Origin: Raphanus sativus
Taxonomy: Eukaryota; Streptophyta; Magnoliopsida; Brassicales; Brassicaceae
Assembly (NCBI RefSeq): GCF_000801105.2
Contig: NC_079515.1
Coordinates: 32,449,407-32,513,406, forward strand
Reading direction: 5' to 3'
Length of the DNA: 64,000 nt
Shown here piece after piece: positions 35,933-47,862 of the stretch (the first letter of the stretch is position 1; the number at the start of each line of letters is the position of its first letter). The notes beneath the pieces were generated by a model. It did not search any database. It had not been told where the DNA came from and was given only the letters and a program-made list of their open reading frames with translations. Made by a program: the position numbers and the translations under genes.

Positions 35933-38158
35933 TTAAAATCTGGCGTTTTCCAAGCCATGCATGTCGCTGACTCGGTTTAAATGCTTCCTCATGATAGCAA
36001 CTTTCGCCAATTTCTCAGCCGCTTTCCAAGCCGAAGTTGGAGTAAGTTGCTCAGGTTTCTCTTCGGTTCGGTTTGCTAAACCGTTTCTCGGTTTCAATCG
36101 GCTTAGCTCGGCTAACTCAGCGTTCAAGCTCATTAAGCTATCATCAGAAGCGTTTGACCGAGCCGTCGTTAGAAGCTGATATGCTCCAGCAATATCATCA
36201 CGCTCAATCAGCTTGCGTGAACCAGCTACAGCGCGACACACCAAGTGTGCACTCCTCAACCGTTCGATGCTCGAAGATTCGAATCGGACGGTCTGTGGCC
36301 GCGGGATCAGAAACCGCTTTTCTTTCGGACAAGGAAATGGTTGAAGCGTTGCGGGGTCAACGACCGAAGAACGTACGGACATTACATGGTGGGACCCGCT
36401 AGACGAAGTAGGTACTTTGAACTCAACGAGATACTCTCTCTCCTCCTCCGCGAACAGATCGCCGACGATCACAGCCGAACCGGATCCGAAATTATCGGAG
36501 CGACCCGTTAATGAGTAAACCGCTGAAATCTCAGCCAACGGAGAACCGGAGACTAAACCGAGATTGAGCTTGACGTCATGGAGAACCACGTATAGCAAAG
36601 AAGCGATTCGCTCCGTGAACGCGTCTCGAAGCGGCGCGTGATGCAACGCGCTCTGAGAAGCAATCCAAACGGAGTGAACCGGGATTTCCAGACGAGAGAA
36701 GCGCGTCGTGGAAACGACGAACGGCGCGCGCGCGGAGTTCAGTTTAGCTTTCGTAACCGCCTGATCCTGACCGTCGGATAAAACCAAGATGCTCGCCGAC
36801 GGATTCCTCTCCCGCCGATCTTCAACGACTTTCACCGCTTTCTTCAACGCGTCGCTGACGCTCATCCCCCCGCCGCCGGTGGTTTCGATCCCGACGAGCG
36901 CGTCGACGATTCGCCGCGCCGATCGCCGTCCTTTGTCCGTCATCCGCCGTAACGGCATCAACCGTTTCGATCCCGCCGACGAGAACGCGACGATCGAAAG
37001 CCGATCCGTCTCTCGGAGCAGAGAGATCACCAGCCTCAGCGCGTGCTTAACCGTTCGCAAATCCGCTCCGCCGCTGTTCAAATCGAGAACCGTCACCAGA
37101 TCAATCGACGGCCTGCTAGCTCTAGCCGCTTCCGTAGTCGTCGACGACGGCGAAGAGGCTTTCAGTTTCATCGTGACGACGCGCGTCTCCATCCTTTTCC
37201 CGGTTTCCACGGCGGCGGATTCCGGTAGGAATTTAACCTCAAGGTTGCCGGAGATCGGAGGAATTGAACCGGGTAATGACGGAGTAGTCGAAGAATCGGA
37301 GAAGAATCCGGGGAACTGATCGTCGTCGTCGTTTTCGTCTGATTCGGGTATACTGTTGAAATGAGCGAGAGACACAGGCGAATAAGCTAACGGCTCGTCG
37401 TCGTTGTACACTCTCAGCGACTTCCCCGTCTTGATTTCTCGGATCTCGGGACGGATCCACGGGTCGGATCCGAAATTCGCAGACGGAGGATCCGATCTCG
37501 GGGGGTGGTTCCACGCGGCGGAACAGAAAGGACAGCGCTTTTCGTCTAATTTAGCGGCGCAGGAGAGGTGAAACGAATGTGAACACTCCGCCGTGAAAGT
37601 CGCCGTCGAATTGATTTGACCGGAGTTCAATCTCTGAAGGCAAATTCCACATCTGCTATTATTACTCTGTATTTTAAAAAAAAAACAGAGAGTTTGATTA
37701 GTTTTACTGTCTGAAAATCTATGAAATTAAGGAAATTGATTACAAATGCTTACCTTATTGAGAAGTAGTGTGGCACGGAGGAGAGAAACGCCGCCGTGTG
37801 AGGAGGAAGAGGAAGATGATTTAGGGGAAGAAGGGTTAGAGAGAAGCTTAGGAGTGGAGCTGTTACTGGTCCTCGGAGTTGCATTGCTTGTGGTCCTGCA
37901 ATGGAGTTTGGGACTAGTGGGAAGAGATGGGTTCGCTGCTGCGGTTGAAGCGGCGGAGCGGCATCCGATTCCACTACCTCCGCGGCCGCCACGAGATCGG
38001 AGACGGGGAGTTGATGGGTTTGAGAAAAAGCCGAACTTTGATCGGAGTCTTGGTGTAGGAATTGGTGGATCAGTCTGAAGAATGTGTGATGATGATGATG
38101 ATTGTTGTTGATTACTTGAAACGGAAGTGCAAAACGCTTTTCTCCAACCAAACACCAT
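35933..38158 (-). CDS. WAVH2: WAV3-family RING E3 ligase with vWA domain
   Basis: A RING-type ubiquitin ligase of the WAVY GROWTH 3 family, which affects root growth direction in Arabidopsis (WAVH2 is At5g65683). Two exons, 37754-38158 and 35933-37666, join through an 87-bp GT-AG intron at phase 0 and give 712 residues. Exon 1 encodes a Ser-rich N-terminus ending LLLNK. Exon 2 opens with the RING finger (CGIC, then CSHSFHLSC, then CPFC, residues about 140-180). An acidic linker and a von Willebrand A domain near 295-470 follow, then a C-terminal helical region. The MIDAS-like metal motif reads DLNSG instead of DxSxS, so metal binding may be lost. The C-terminus ends MHGLENARF. The high GC of exon 2 causes long antisense ORFs that are not genes. 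Confidence 0.9.
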
Positions 38159-41100
38159 TTCCAGTTGAACAAATGAAGAAAAAAGGTTTTTTGTTTTATT
38201 TCTTACTTATTTTCACCCGTAATTATATAGAAGTTTGATGGAGCTTTGGGTATTGATCATAAGGAAGATGGAGAAATTAAATAGGGGGATAAATACTAGA
38301 GAGAGAGAAGAGAACAAAGATTTCTTCTTTAGTGATGCTTCCAAACATTTTATAATTTTTTAGTTGTAGAAAATATTTAAAGGTAAAAAATGCGACTTTG
38401 TGCTTATGAAATGAAATGGCTGCTTTTACTATCCATTTGCAATCTTTCAAATTTATTTTCCTCGAAGAAAATGATTACTGAATCACTGATCTCTTATTCG
38501 TATATAATGTTATTAGTTTATTTTATGGCTGGTCAAATTGTTATTAGTATATAATGTTTGTTAATGTATATGATCATTTCACATTTCGATGGTTTATTGG
38601 GATGGACGATAAAGTTAAATGTCAACGCTGTAACCGACCCATATGCAGTATGAGATCACAATTAACTAAAGACGCGCAGATCTAAGTATTCAGTTGCATT
38701 GCATGTAAATCTTTCTTGTCAGGTCATTTAACTATTTTTATAAACAAATGATTCGATCATACCAAAAACAAATGTTTTGAACTTTCTCGAACTCGCTAAA
38801 TTGTTCGAAATGTAAAATCTAATCTTTTGTATTGATGGGAAACATAAAAAAGGCGAGCCAAACAAAATTTGTGTGGCACGTGATGGAATCCTGCAATAAA
38901 CGGTAAGCATGTTTTCAAAAAGTTATATACAAATAAAAGTGAAAATTGCAGAGAAGCTTTCAAGTTGTGTCGTATTGAATCGTAGAGGTTCAGAGCTCTA
39001 AAGATGTATTAATTATTTCTGACTGTACCTTCTGTCAAAGTCAAGTATCTTTCGACATTACTTCTACAGTTTTACTTCCATTTGAGTTTAACTTTATCTA
39101 ACTCTAACTACTATACATATTGATCAACTTGTAAAGTTACTATTATATATGCATATGCAGATATGCTAAATCGATTAATTCCACTAAAGTTTTAGGTATA
39201 TGTGAAAAAAGTTTGGATGTTTGATAGAGAAAGGTCGGAGTGCATTTTATATAAATATATGTTTTACCAACAAAATAATACTCCTATAAGTTTGTCCACA
39301 ATTCGAAAGATACAAATAACTACAAACTATACGGTGACGACAAGAGCTAATGATATGACATAAAGATTAGACTGGTCCAGCAATTTTTGAACTCTTGCTA
39401 TGGCAAAATGGTGATTTTTCTTTGACTATGATAGTTCTATTACTTTTAAAAATCAGATTTGGAGAAAACATGTAGATCTACTGGCTGTTCAGGTTATTAA
39501 GATAACTTTTTATATTAGCTCAGTGAGTGTTCCCAAAAAAAAAAATGTTAGCTCAGTGGTAGAAACTCCAAAATATGAATTATTGCAGTTTGTGACTTTG
39601 CTGTATATTGGAAATTTTGCAGATGAGCCATGTGAATGAATGAAACAATAAGGATTAAGACTTGCTAGTTATCGGGTGTTAAAATAAATTTCTAATTAAG
39701 AATTTGCAAATTGTGTGGTATGTTTTAAGTGGCAGCCATTGTCTGAACAGCACATGATTTCGTGCGTGCCATGCCATGGAATCGTTAATCATCCATTTGA
39801 AAACGAAAGATTAGTACATTAACTTATGTAGTTAGATGATTTAATAAACTTATGTACAAATTAATTTGAAAACTTTTGTGAGATCTTCTAAAGTCCTACA
39901 CAATCACAAGTATCTAATCAAACCTTCAAAGAATAATAATGCGATTTTGTCCATATATCGATAGATCATAACCTCCCAGGATTGATAGCTGATAAGAAAT
40001 CTATGGATACCATCGATTCGGTGGGTTGTTGAAGGTCTACCAAATCGTAACACACATTCATTCTGATGGTCGTATATGCATTATCACAGTTCTTTTATGT
40101 GATTTAACGTACTTATTGGCACTAGGTCCATTTCCAGAACGAATAAAGATTGAAATGATTTTTCTATAATTATAATCCAGCTAAGTTCAAACGTTTTATT
40201 TGATTTTTATTCGGCTACAAATTCACTAGACACGTAGATTTTGTATACATGTTATTGGTTTTCAAAGGATCATAATAAGTTATAAGTGCCTGATATTAAC
40301 CAAAGCAATATGTTCATATATGTTACTGGTGTAGCATTATGGTTTTCGTTTGGTATAGTATACATATAGATAGTTTTCGGAACCAACCATAAATGAGTGT
40401 TAAAGGTAATGCCACGTTCCATCGTTGAGAAGCATAATTCAATTCCTATCTTTAGGAGACAAAATTGACATGTCATTCACTAAGTCTATCGTATTTAATT
40501 TATAAATACTGAATATACTATATAGTTGATAAGCTTATATAAGCATATAGTATGTCCCATTCGAAATAAGTTGCATGAAATAGAGATTCATGACCAGTGA
40601 TTATTGTTTATGTACATACTATTAGTTCACGTGAAGCTACATGGATCACACAAACATCCATTCTTTGGATTAAATGTAAGAAGACAATTTAAATTCGACC
40701 AGTATATTCGTTTCTAGTTATGATAGTATATATTTAGATGGAATTTATGCTTTGAAGTTGATTAATAAATGCATCTTTGAAAAATGGATACTTGACTATA
40801 ACATATCATTTGGGTGGGGTTTATTTTAACGGAAAATATGGAATTATTTTGTTTTGTCAACTCTAACAGAAACTATTAAAATGAGCATTACAATATATCA
40901 TGGATATAGTTGTTTATAAAACAATAGTTAGTGAGCAAACCACCATTGCCAAAACCAAAGGCGCACGCACTATGTTCGCATCTTTAGGAACAGAAAACAA
41001 AAAGGATGAGAGAACATTATTTATTATACAGTCAAAATATTTCATCAATATGCTCATGTATCTTTGATTGTTTTTCTCTGAAAATATAGAATTCAATAGT

Positions 41101-42554
41101 GTTATTTATATGTAGCTAATCACTAAAATTTAGAATTAGTAGGTTGATGAGATTTATAATCCTCTTTTGGAGAAATGATTTCGATGAGTTAATTACACAC
41201 ATATGCAAAGGGTAAACAAAAAAAAAGTTCAGGAATGTTTTGTTCTTTCGGTTTGGTCAAGAGTTTCATGGGAAAATTGCTTTCATGCAATGGCAAACCT
41301 TTCTTAATCTTTGTTTTGTCTCGTAGCCCTTGGGTCTTCAAGGTCGATTATTCATGTTGGTTTAAGGATCTACTTGCACCAATTATTTAGCAGCATATCA
41401 AATCTGACAGCCAGAAGATGTTGGCAAATAATTACTCTGTAACCTTTCTTCTTGATATTCCAATATAGACAGACACTGAAGAGAATAAGCTGGGGTTAGA
41501 CATTTTGACTATCTGGCTTGAACCACAAGTTGTTGATTCCCGGTTATGATTTCATCCTTGCCCGCTGTGTCTATTTCCTAGAAAGGTTTTGCAAGTTTCA
41601 TCTTTAGAACAGATTAAAGTATTTGCTATGGTTTAAAGCTCTAAGTCCAACAACCTTCCTCACCTCCACGATTTGAAATTGTTTTGTTAATGCATGCATG
41701 CTTGTAGTCGAAAGAAAAAAAAAACTTTATGTTTAGCTTTCAAACTCTAAATCGATGCAGGAAACAAAATCCGCAAGGTTAAATATACAAGACTTCCCCA
41801 GTTCCTTGTTCATGTTAGAGTAGATATACACTTCACGACTAACTTTCGTTACTAAAAAGAAAACAAATCGCCAGCTGCATAAAAACGTAACTGGAGACTG
41901 ACAACATAACCGTTATCTAAGAAACTAAACCAGACCAAATATTTTGTGTATGACGCGATTGATACCAGCAAAGTTTTTGAAACCAAATTTCGTGTATCCG
42001 AACCAAATTGAATAAATTTTAATTATATTTGCATATTTAAAATAAATTTACTGTAAGATTAACAACGGGACTTTTTCAATCTAAAATGTAACTGAGATTA
42101 AAACCAAACCAATTTTTATTTTGGCTTTTGTTAAACAATCAGTTTACATATTGATAAGTTTGGCAAATCAAATCCAGAAACAACCAAAACAAAACAAATA
42201 ACCAAGCCCGTAACTAACCGAAGAAGGCGGAGAGAGAGAGCAAAAGAACATTACATCGAATATCCTCAAATATAAAAGTCAACCACACATAGAAATCAAA
42301 AACCAAACATAGACCAGACTCCAGAGTTACTTGGTTCGACTAAAGCAAGAAGCAACAAAAACAAAAAAAAGAAAACAGATAATTTAAATTCTTCTTCATT
42401 TCCTTACAAACGAAGTCTTTTTTTTTTCTTCTTAATAATAATTATCTCAGAAGCTAAAGATGTAGAATGCTTTGATTTAAAACACCACCAAAAGGGAATT
42501 GCACATATTTAGTAATAATTAGAAAGCTTCTGAATCATTTTCCAACGAAGTCTT
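38159..42554. other. Gene-free spacer between WAVH2 and IAA9
   Basis: About 4.4 kb with no coding or RNA gene that I can support. It includes the WAVH2 promoter on the left and the IAA9 3' UTR on the right. The one bounded structure is a micro-insertion at 39513-39558. Confidence 0.6.
39513..39558 (+). mobile_element. Poly(A)-tailed micro-insertion with 13-bp direct repeats
   Basis: TATTAGCTCAGTG at 39513-39525 and TGTTAGCTCAGTG at 39546-39558 (one mismatch) flank AGTGTTCCC followed by eleven A. The flank resembles a tRNA A box by chance. Confidence 0.65.
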
Positions 42555-43998
42555 TTAAGCTCTCATCTTCGATTTCTCCATAGTTCTTGGTGCTGGAGCT
42601 GCAGCTGCAACCACCACGATCGGTTTACAATAAGACATTTCAGAAAACTACACACCGGACCAAACTCTTCAAGGGCTTAAACAACAGAAAAAAATACATA
42701 CCTAACCCAATGGCATCAGAGCCTTTCATTATCTTGAGCTTCTTGCAGACACCAATAAATATCCTGTAGATTAGATCAGAATAATCATATTCCAATTAGT
42801 ATCTTTCTAATGCATGTTATATTTTATCCTAAGATATGCTGCATAAATGTTCAATATCAAGCAGAAAGCCATAAAGCTTTCAAAGAAGTTACAGAAAATA
42901 AGGAAGGAAACTTACTCCCATGAGAAATCGCCAACAAGCATCCAGTCCCCATCCTTGTCCTCATAGGTGAGCACATAGTCCTTTCCATTCAGAAGATCCT
43001 TGAGTCTGGTCTCATTACGCACATCTTTCCCTGTAGCTCCGCTAGATCCAGGTTGACCTAACATCAAATCAAACAAACATGCAGGGGGTTAACCAATTTT
43101 TTTATTATTTGCACTCATCGATTCACCTAACAAAGAGAGAGCCCTTAGAAGAAACGTGAGTAGCAATCACAGAAACATCTCACCAAGAGTGAAAGTGCTG
43201 AACATTTTCTCCAAGGCTGAAGAAAGCTCCCCATAGTTGTTGTAGCTCCTCAGGTCAACTTTCCTCAGATATGGAGCACCATCCATACTGACCTTCACAA
43301 AGAGGGGCCCAGAACCTGGCTTCCCATCAACTTCATCACTGTTCTTACAAGTGGTGGCCAATGTGTTCTTCCTGTAGGATCTCACTGGAGGCCACCCAAC
43401 AATCTGCGCCCTGAAAATAAAAAAATTAAATCACAAGAGTTACCCACAAAGAAATCAACTTTAAATCAAACGATCCAATATCGGGTCATTACTTGGCCGC
43501 AGGTGGGCTAGAGCTATTGTTTGTAGTGCTCTGCTTTCCTTTAGGTATGTTCTGTGGCACTTCCTTCTTTACAACAGATTGGTTGGCTACCACCGCTTCA
43601 GGAAACATCCAGTTTTTCTCAGCATAAACAGAGACTTTAGCTTCAGAGAACTTATCCATAGTGTCAGAGAAGCCTCTTTTGTTCCCCGAGGCAAGGTTCT
43701 TCTGCGAAGAGGAGCAGCTGATCTCATCCTTGGAAGGAAGCAAAGGAAAGAAAGGTTTCTCATCGAGCTTAGCCGGGCCAAGTAAGTTGAGCTCAGTGTT
43801 GTCTCGAGCAGGAGACTGCGATCCAGGCAGGCCGAGTGTGAGCTCAGTGGCCTTGAGGCTGATAGTGGCTTTGTCATCATCTGCAAGGCCGGAGAGATTT
43901 GAGCTTCCAACAGAGGAACAATCAGAGAGACCCAAGTAGTTATGCTCCTTGAGTCCTCCATCAGAGACGTTGCTCTGTAGCTTCTCTTCCGGTGACAT
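42555..43998 (-). CDS. IAA9: Aux/IAA transcriptional repressor, IAA9-like
   Basis: A nuclear repressor that blocks ARF transcription factors until auxin drives its TIR1/AFB-dependent degradation. Exons: 43493-43998, 43184-43410, 42916-43057, 42702-42763, and a last short exon ending at 42555, giving about 324-328 residues. Domain I is the EAR motif TELTLGLPG (about 52-60). Domain II is the degron [14 protein letters not shown] (about 171), intact. Domains III/IV form the PB1 fold with the conserved Lys in [17 protein letters not shown] and the acidic [13 protein letters not shown] patch. VPW after VGD is replaced by FSW, which is unusual. The final intron has three in-frame acceptors 6 bases apart (exon starting at 42604, 42598 or 42592). 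Length and the long N-terminal region fit the IAA8/IAA9/IAA27 clade, and the neighbours fit At5g65670. Confidence 0.92.
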
Positions 43999-44800
43999 TT
44001 TGAAATCTTATGGTTGTTTCTTCAACTGCAAAAAGGAAACAAAAAAAAAATCTCATCCACATCAAAATTCAAATAACACAAAAAAACATTTAAAAAAAAA
44101 ACAATAATTAGGTCTAAACTAACAACCACTAAAACATTCTTGCACAAATCAACCAAAACTAGTAAACCGCTTCAGAAAATCAAAGATATCATTCAAGACT
44201 ACTCTGAACCATATAAATTAGGGTTTAGACTGCATATACCTAACAATCTTCTATAAAATCAGCCAAAACTAGTAAATAGCTTCAGATAATCAACGATAAA
44301 CACCAGTTATAGGAAGAAGAAGCTCGAAAAACTATTATAAGAAGAAGAAAAAACGAAAGAAGTCAACTCAGCAGAGTCAGACGCGGGACTTGAAACAGTC
44401 TTCTTCTTCAACCTGATCTTAATTTCACCTTCGTCTACGATTTTACTAGATATGAGTATCCAAGCCATGCGGATGAACATCGATAACAGAAACTATAATC
44501 CGGCAAAGTAATTTAACCTAAGTGTGGATTTTAAAAAAAAAAAATCGAAAAAGAAACTCAATAGCTCGTAGATCTAGTAACTACCTACACAAACATCAAG
44601 CTCGACTACCTATGAAACATCTAAGAATTAAGAGAGAGAAGAAGAAGAAGAAATAGTTATAACCTCAGAGAGAAAACGAATCGCTGGTTGAAAATGGAGC
44701 TCGCGAAGAAGAAGAAGATCGATTAGATTCAGATATTACCAGAGAGGGAGAATAATCAAGGAGCTGTAGAGAGAGAGAGAGAGGTGTTAAGTTCCTTCCA
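43999..44800 (-). other. Probable 5' leader region of IAA9
   Basis: The region upstream of the IAA9 ATG contains A-rich and GA/CT-rich stretches typical of a leader, including an AGAG run at 44768-44786. A leader intron is plausible because this clade often has one, but I cannot fix its borders. Confidence 0.45.
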
Positions 44801-47219
44801 TTAAAGCACAAAAGCTTTATTATCATCACACCTCAAAACTCGTAGCCGAGACCAAAATTATAAAAAAAAAAATAAACATTAAAGGAAGTGGCAGAATTGT
44901 AATTAAGTGGAGAACGTTGCGCATTTACGTCTACGGTTTCTTTATAATGATTCTGATCCGACGGTCAACGTTAAAACCTGATGAGTCATCTTGATCGTCC
45001 GATCTACACTTGAGTGTTTTGAACCGTTGATAGTTTGCTGGGAGTCGGATATTTTTTTATGTTTCCACCGGAAAGGGGATGGTTGTCTGCAAATATTAAA
45101 TTCCTATCCTGTCCTCTGTCTCTAATGACTGGTATTACCCTTCCTATGCGAATTAAAGAATCGAAGTAATGGAGGGTATATAAGTAATTACGCGATGAGT
45201 AAAAGAGGAATGAGAGGGGACAAGAAAGCGGCATCCCAAGTCGGTTTGCCGGGTGGTGAATGGGACATCTAACCTCCTCCACTTTCCTCTCTCTCTCTCT
45301 ACTTTACTCTTATTTCCTTTTTAATTAACTTCTTAATCCATTTAATATTCCCTCGTTTGGTTTAAATTAATTTAATTCCGCCACCTCCCCCTACTAATTT
45401 CTTTAACTTTCATTATTGCACTTCCTTATCCTCCTTTTTTTTACTTAGATTGGCCCAACTAGATGGGGCCCAATAGATATATGTTGCTCTCCCAAACCTG
45501 GAAATTTTCTTTTTGCGTTTTGTATTTTATTTTTACCTTTGTTTTGATTATTTTTAGGGTTTTACACTTTTACTGTTTAAGTTACTGTATTTACTACTTA
45601 TTTTCTCTTGTTAGACAAAGTGTATAGACAATGAGAATACTATGTTTTCAGTGTCTACAAAGACTGAAAATTTGATGGTGTTTGACTGTGGTAAGCTATA
45701 TATTTAAAAGTAAATAAATGAAAGGATAAAAAGAAGGTAAAAAGGGATTGGGGAAGGGGGCATAATAATAAGAAAACAGGCGGTGAAAATGGAGGATTGG
45801 AACACGCATGGGAAGCAAAAGATATGGCCGTTGGATTTTATGGAAGGAGGCCTGTGTCCGTCCATCATGAGTTTCTCTGACTGTTTTTAATCATCACTCT
45901 TCCGTACCACTCACGTTATCTTATTACCCTCCTTCTTTATAAAAAAAAGTTATTTTGCCTTGCTAAAGATTCCTTAAAAGACCATAAACATCTCCAAAAA
46001 TTAATCTTTATGCACGAGGAGAAAGTTAAAGAAAAAACTCTTACGCACAGTCAAAAAGTTCATACCAGCAAAAAAATATTGGCAAAGTTCTAGACTTTGA
46101 TATCCTACTGAAATCTGATCAATGTAACTGTCCAATAATCTATTCACTGAATTTTAATAAATTCTAAACGTTTTATCATTTCAAGTAGCTAATAAAAGTG
46201 GTTCCATTCTCTAAACCTAAAATCTGCAATACAATTCCTCCCCAGATGAAAAATACAAAACCATTATCATTTGGCTAGAATTTTACAACTTTTTGCATTT
46301 TATAACAATCACATATAAACAAAGGAAACAAATTATTAAAACATCCTACGAAATTTACCTATTTATTATGTTACCAAAATAAATTACGTTCTTACAATTT
46401 TATGATAGAAATAAAGCTTAAAAGAGACAACATCTAAAATACGGAATTTAATGTAACGAATTTCTGATGATAATTTTAGGAAACAAAGACTAAATTACTT
46501 TCTACGCCAATATTTAAATGGAAAGAAAGAAAAATATTTAATATAATATTACAGGTGCTTCAAAATGTGTGGCTAAATAAATACAGGTGATTAGTAAAAA
46601 CACACAATACTAATCCTGATAAATTATTACAAAAATGCAAAAGTAAACAGTAGATCAGATTAGCAGTGAGAGTACAAATAATGCGGGTTGAGACAAGACA
46701 ATGGGACCCATAGTGCTTTTGTCCTTCACGCTTATTTTATTAGTCTTTGATTAATTATGATTCACTGCAGACAGCAGACTACAGTTAATTAAACTAATTT
46801 CAGTAATTACGACAAGACACATTAGACTCTGTTACTTGGGCTAGGCTTGGACACCACACACACATATAAAGTACACTTAGCATGAGGCCTTTTCACAATT
46901 TCAGATTAAAACAGGCCTGTAAATCGTTTCCTTCTTAGTGGGCCACATCAACCAGGCCCGTGAAGTTATTGTGCTTATGTCTCGTTACGTAATGTACGAA
47001 AGATATTTCTTCGTTAGCCAAGGCAATATTGCTGTCAGTACATACAGACGACTAATTAATTGTCTATCAACTTGTTAGATCTTTAACGTATTATAATACG
47101 GTCAAACAACAAGCTATTAAAATCGAATTTCTTAGATAATTTAGTTTGGGAATTCGTATAATACAATGTAACAAGGCGTGACCATTGAATGTTGGTGAGG
47201 AGAGGACCATTAAATAGAA
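44801..47219. other. IAA9 promoter side spacer
   Basis: No gene is visible. A canonical auxin response hexamer TGTCTC lies at 45117-45122, about 1.1 kb upstream of the IAA9 start. By itself that is weak evidence. The remainder is AT-rich spacer. Confidence 0.5.
45117..45122 (+). promoter_or_regulatory. Candidate auxin response element
   Basis: TGTCTC upstream of an auxin-response gene. A 6-mer is expected by chance every few kilobases, so support is low. Confidence 0.25.
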
Positions 47220-47232
47220 CTAGATCTTGACC

Positions 47233-47249
47233 CGCGCTTTGGAAGCGCG
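47233..47249. other. Helitron 3' terminal hairpin (copy B)
   Basis: A 7-bp perfect stem with a 3-base loop. Its bases differ from those of copy A while the pairing is kept. Confidence 0.75.
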
Positions 47250-47636
47250 AAATATTTTACGATTAAAAAATTCACTAATAACTTAATAAATATTTTGGTA
47301 ACTTTTTTAAAATGTGTATTTAAAATATTTTTGCATTTAAATTAGTGTTTTTAAATTCAACCCGATTGTGATTACACCGGTTAATCTGGAGATCTGACAA
47401 TTCAATTTAGATTTTTAAAATATTCATATTAAAAAAATTACTACCCGAGACTAACCGATTGAACTGATGGATGACTGATATGTAATATAATTTGATTTAA
47501 ATTATAATTTTTCATTATTTGTAATCTTATAATCCAAATTTTAAAGTTCATTATTTTACAATTTATGAAATTATGACATTTCTACAAAAAAAAATTTTAA
47601 AAATGATAGATATAAAATAACTAAGATTAATTATTG

Positions 47637-47744
47637 TATTGTTTGGAAACATTGATAGTAGTATAAAAAATATATTGTTTGGAAACAGTGATAGTAGTAT
47701 AAAGAAATAAGTATATTGTTTGAAAACATGGATAGTAGTATAAA
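47637..47744. repeat. Three-copy tandem repeat inside Helitron B
   Basis: 31-bp units start TATTGTTTGGAAACA at 47637, 47673 and 47714, each ending in GATAGTAGTATAAA. Confidence 0.8.
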
Positions 47745-47862
47745 GAAAGGAACATTAGTGATTAATGTAGGTTTAACTATTAAGTATAAAGGTGTATTTA
47801 ATTTAAAAACTTACAAAATAAATGTTAAGTCCAATAGAATGTTTCTGTTTTAATAAGATAGA

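Larger units (their letters stand above)
47220..47862 (-). mobile_element. Non-autonomous Helitron (copy B)
   Basis: The same terminal design as copy A: minus-strand start TCTATCTTATTAAAA preceded by A, and end CTAG followed by T. A subterminal hairpin CGCGCTT-TGG-AAGCGCG (47233-47249) lies about 9 bases inside the end. Length is 643 bp with no ORF. An internal array of three diverged repeats lies at 47637-47744. Confidence 0.75.

Noticed and set aside
36789..37319. 176-codon plus-strand ORF opposite WAVH2 exon 2
   Set aside because: An antisense shadow of a GC-rich exon. The coding strand has clear RING and vWA domains.
39546..39562. TTAGCTCAGTGGTAGA, like the A box of a tRNA gene
   Set aside because: No acceptor stem, anticodon arm or B box follows. 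The motif is part of a direct repeat flanking a micro-insertion.
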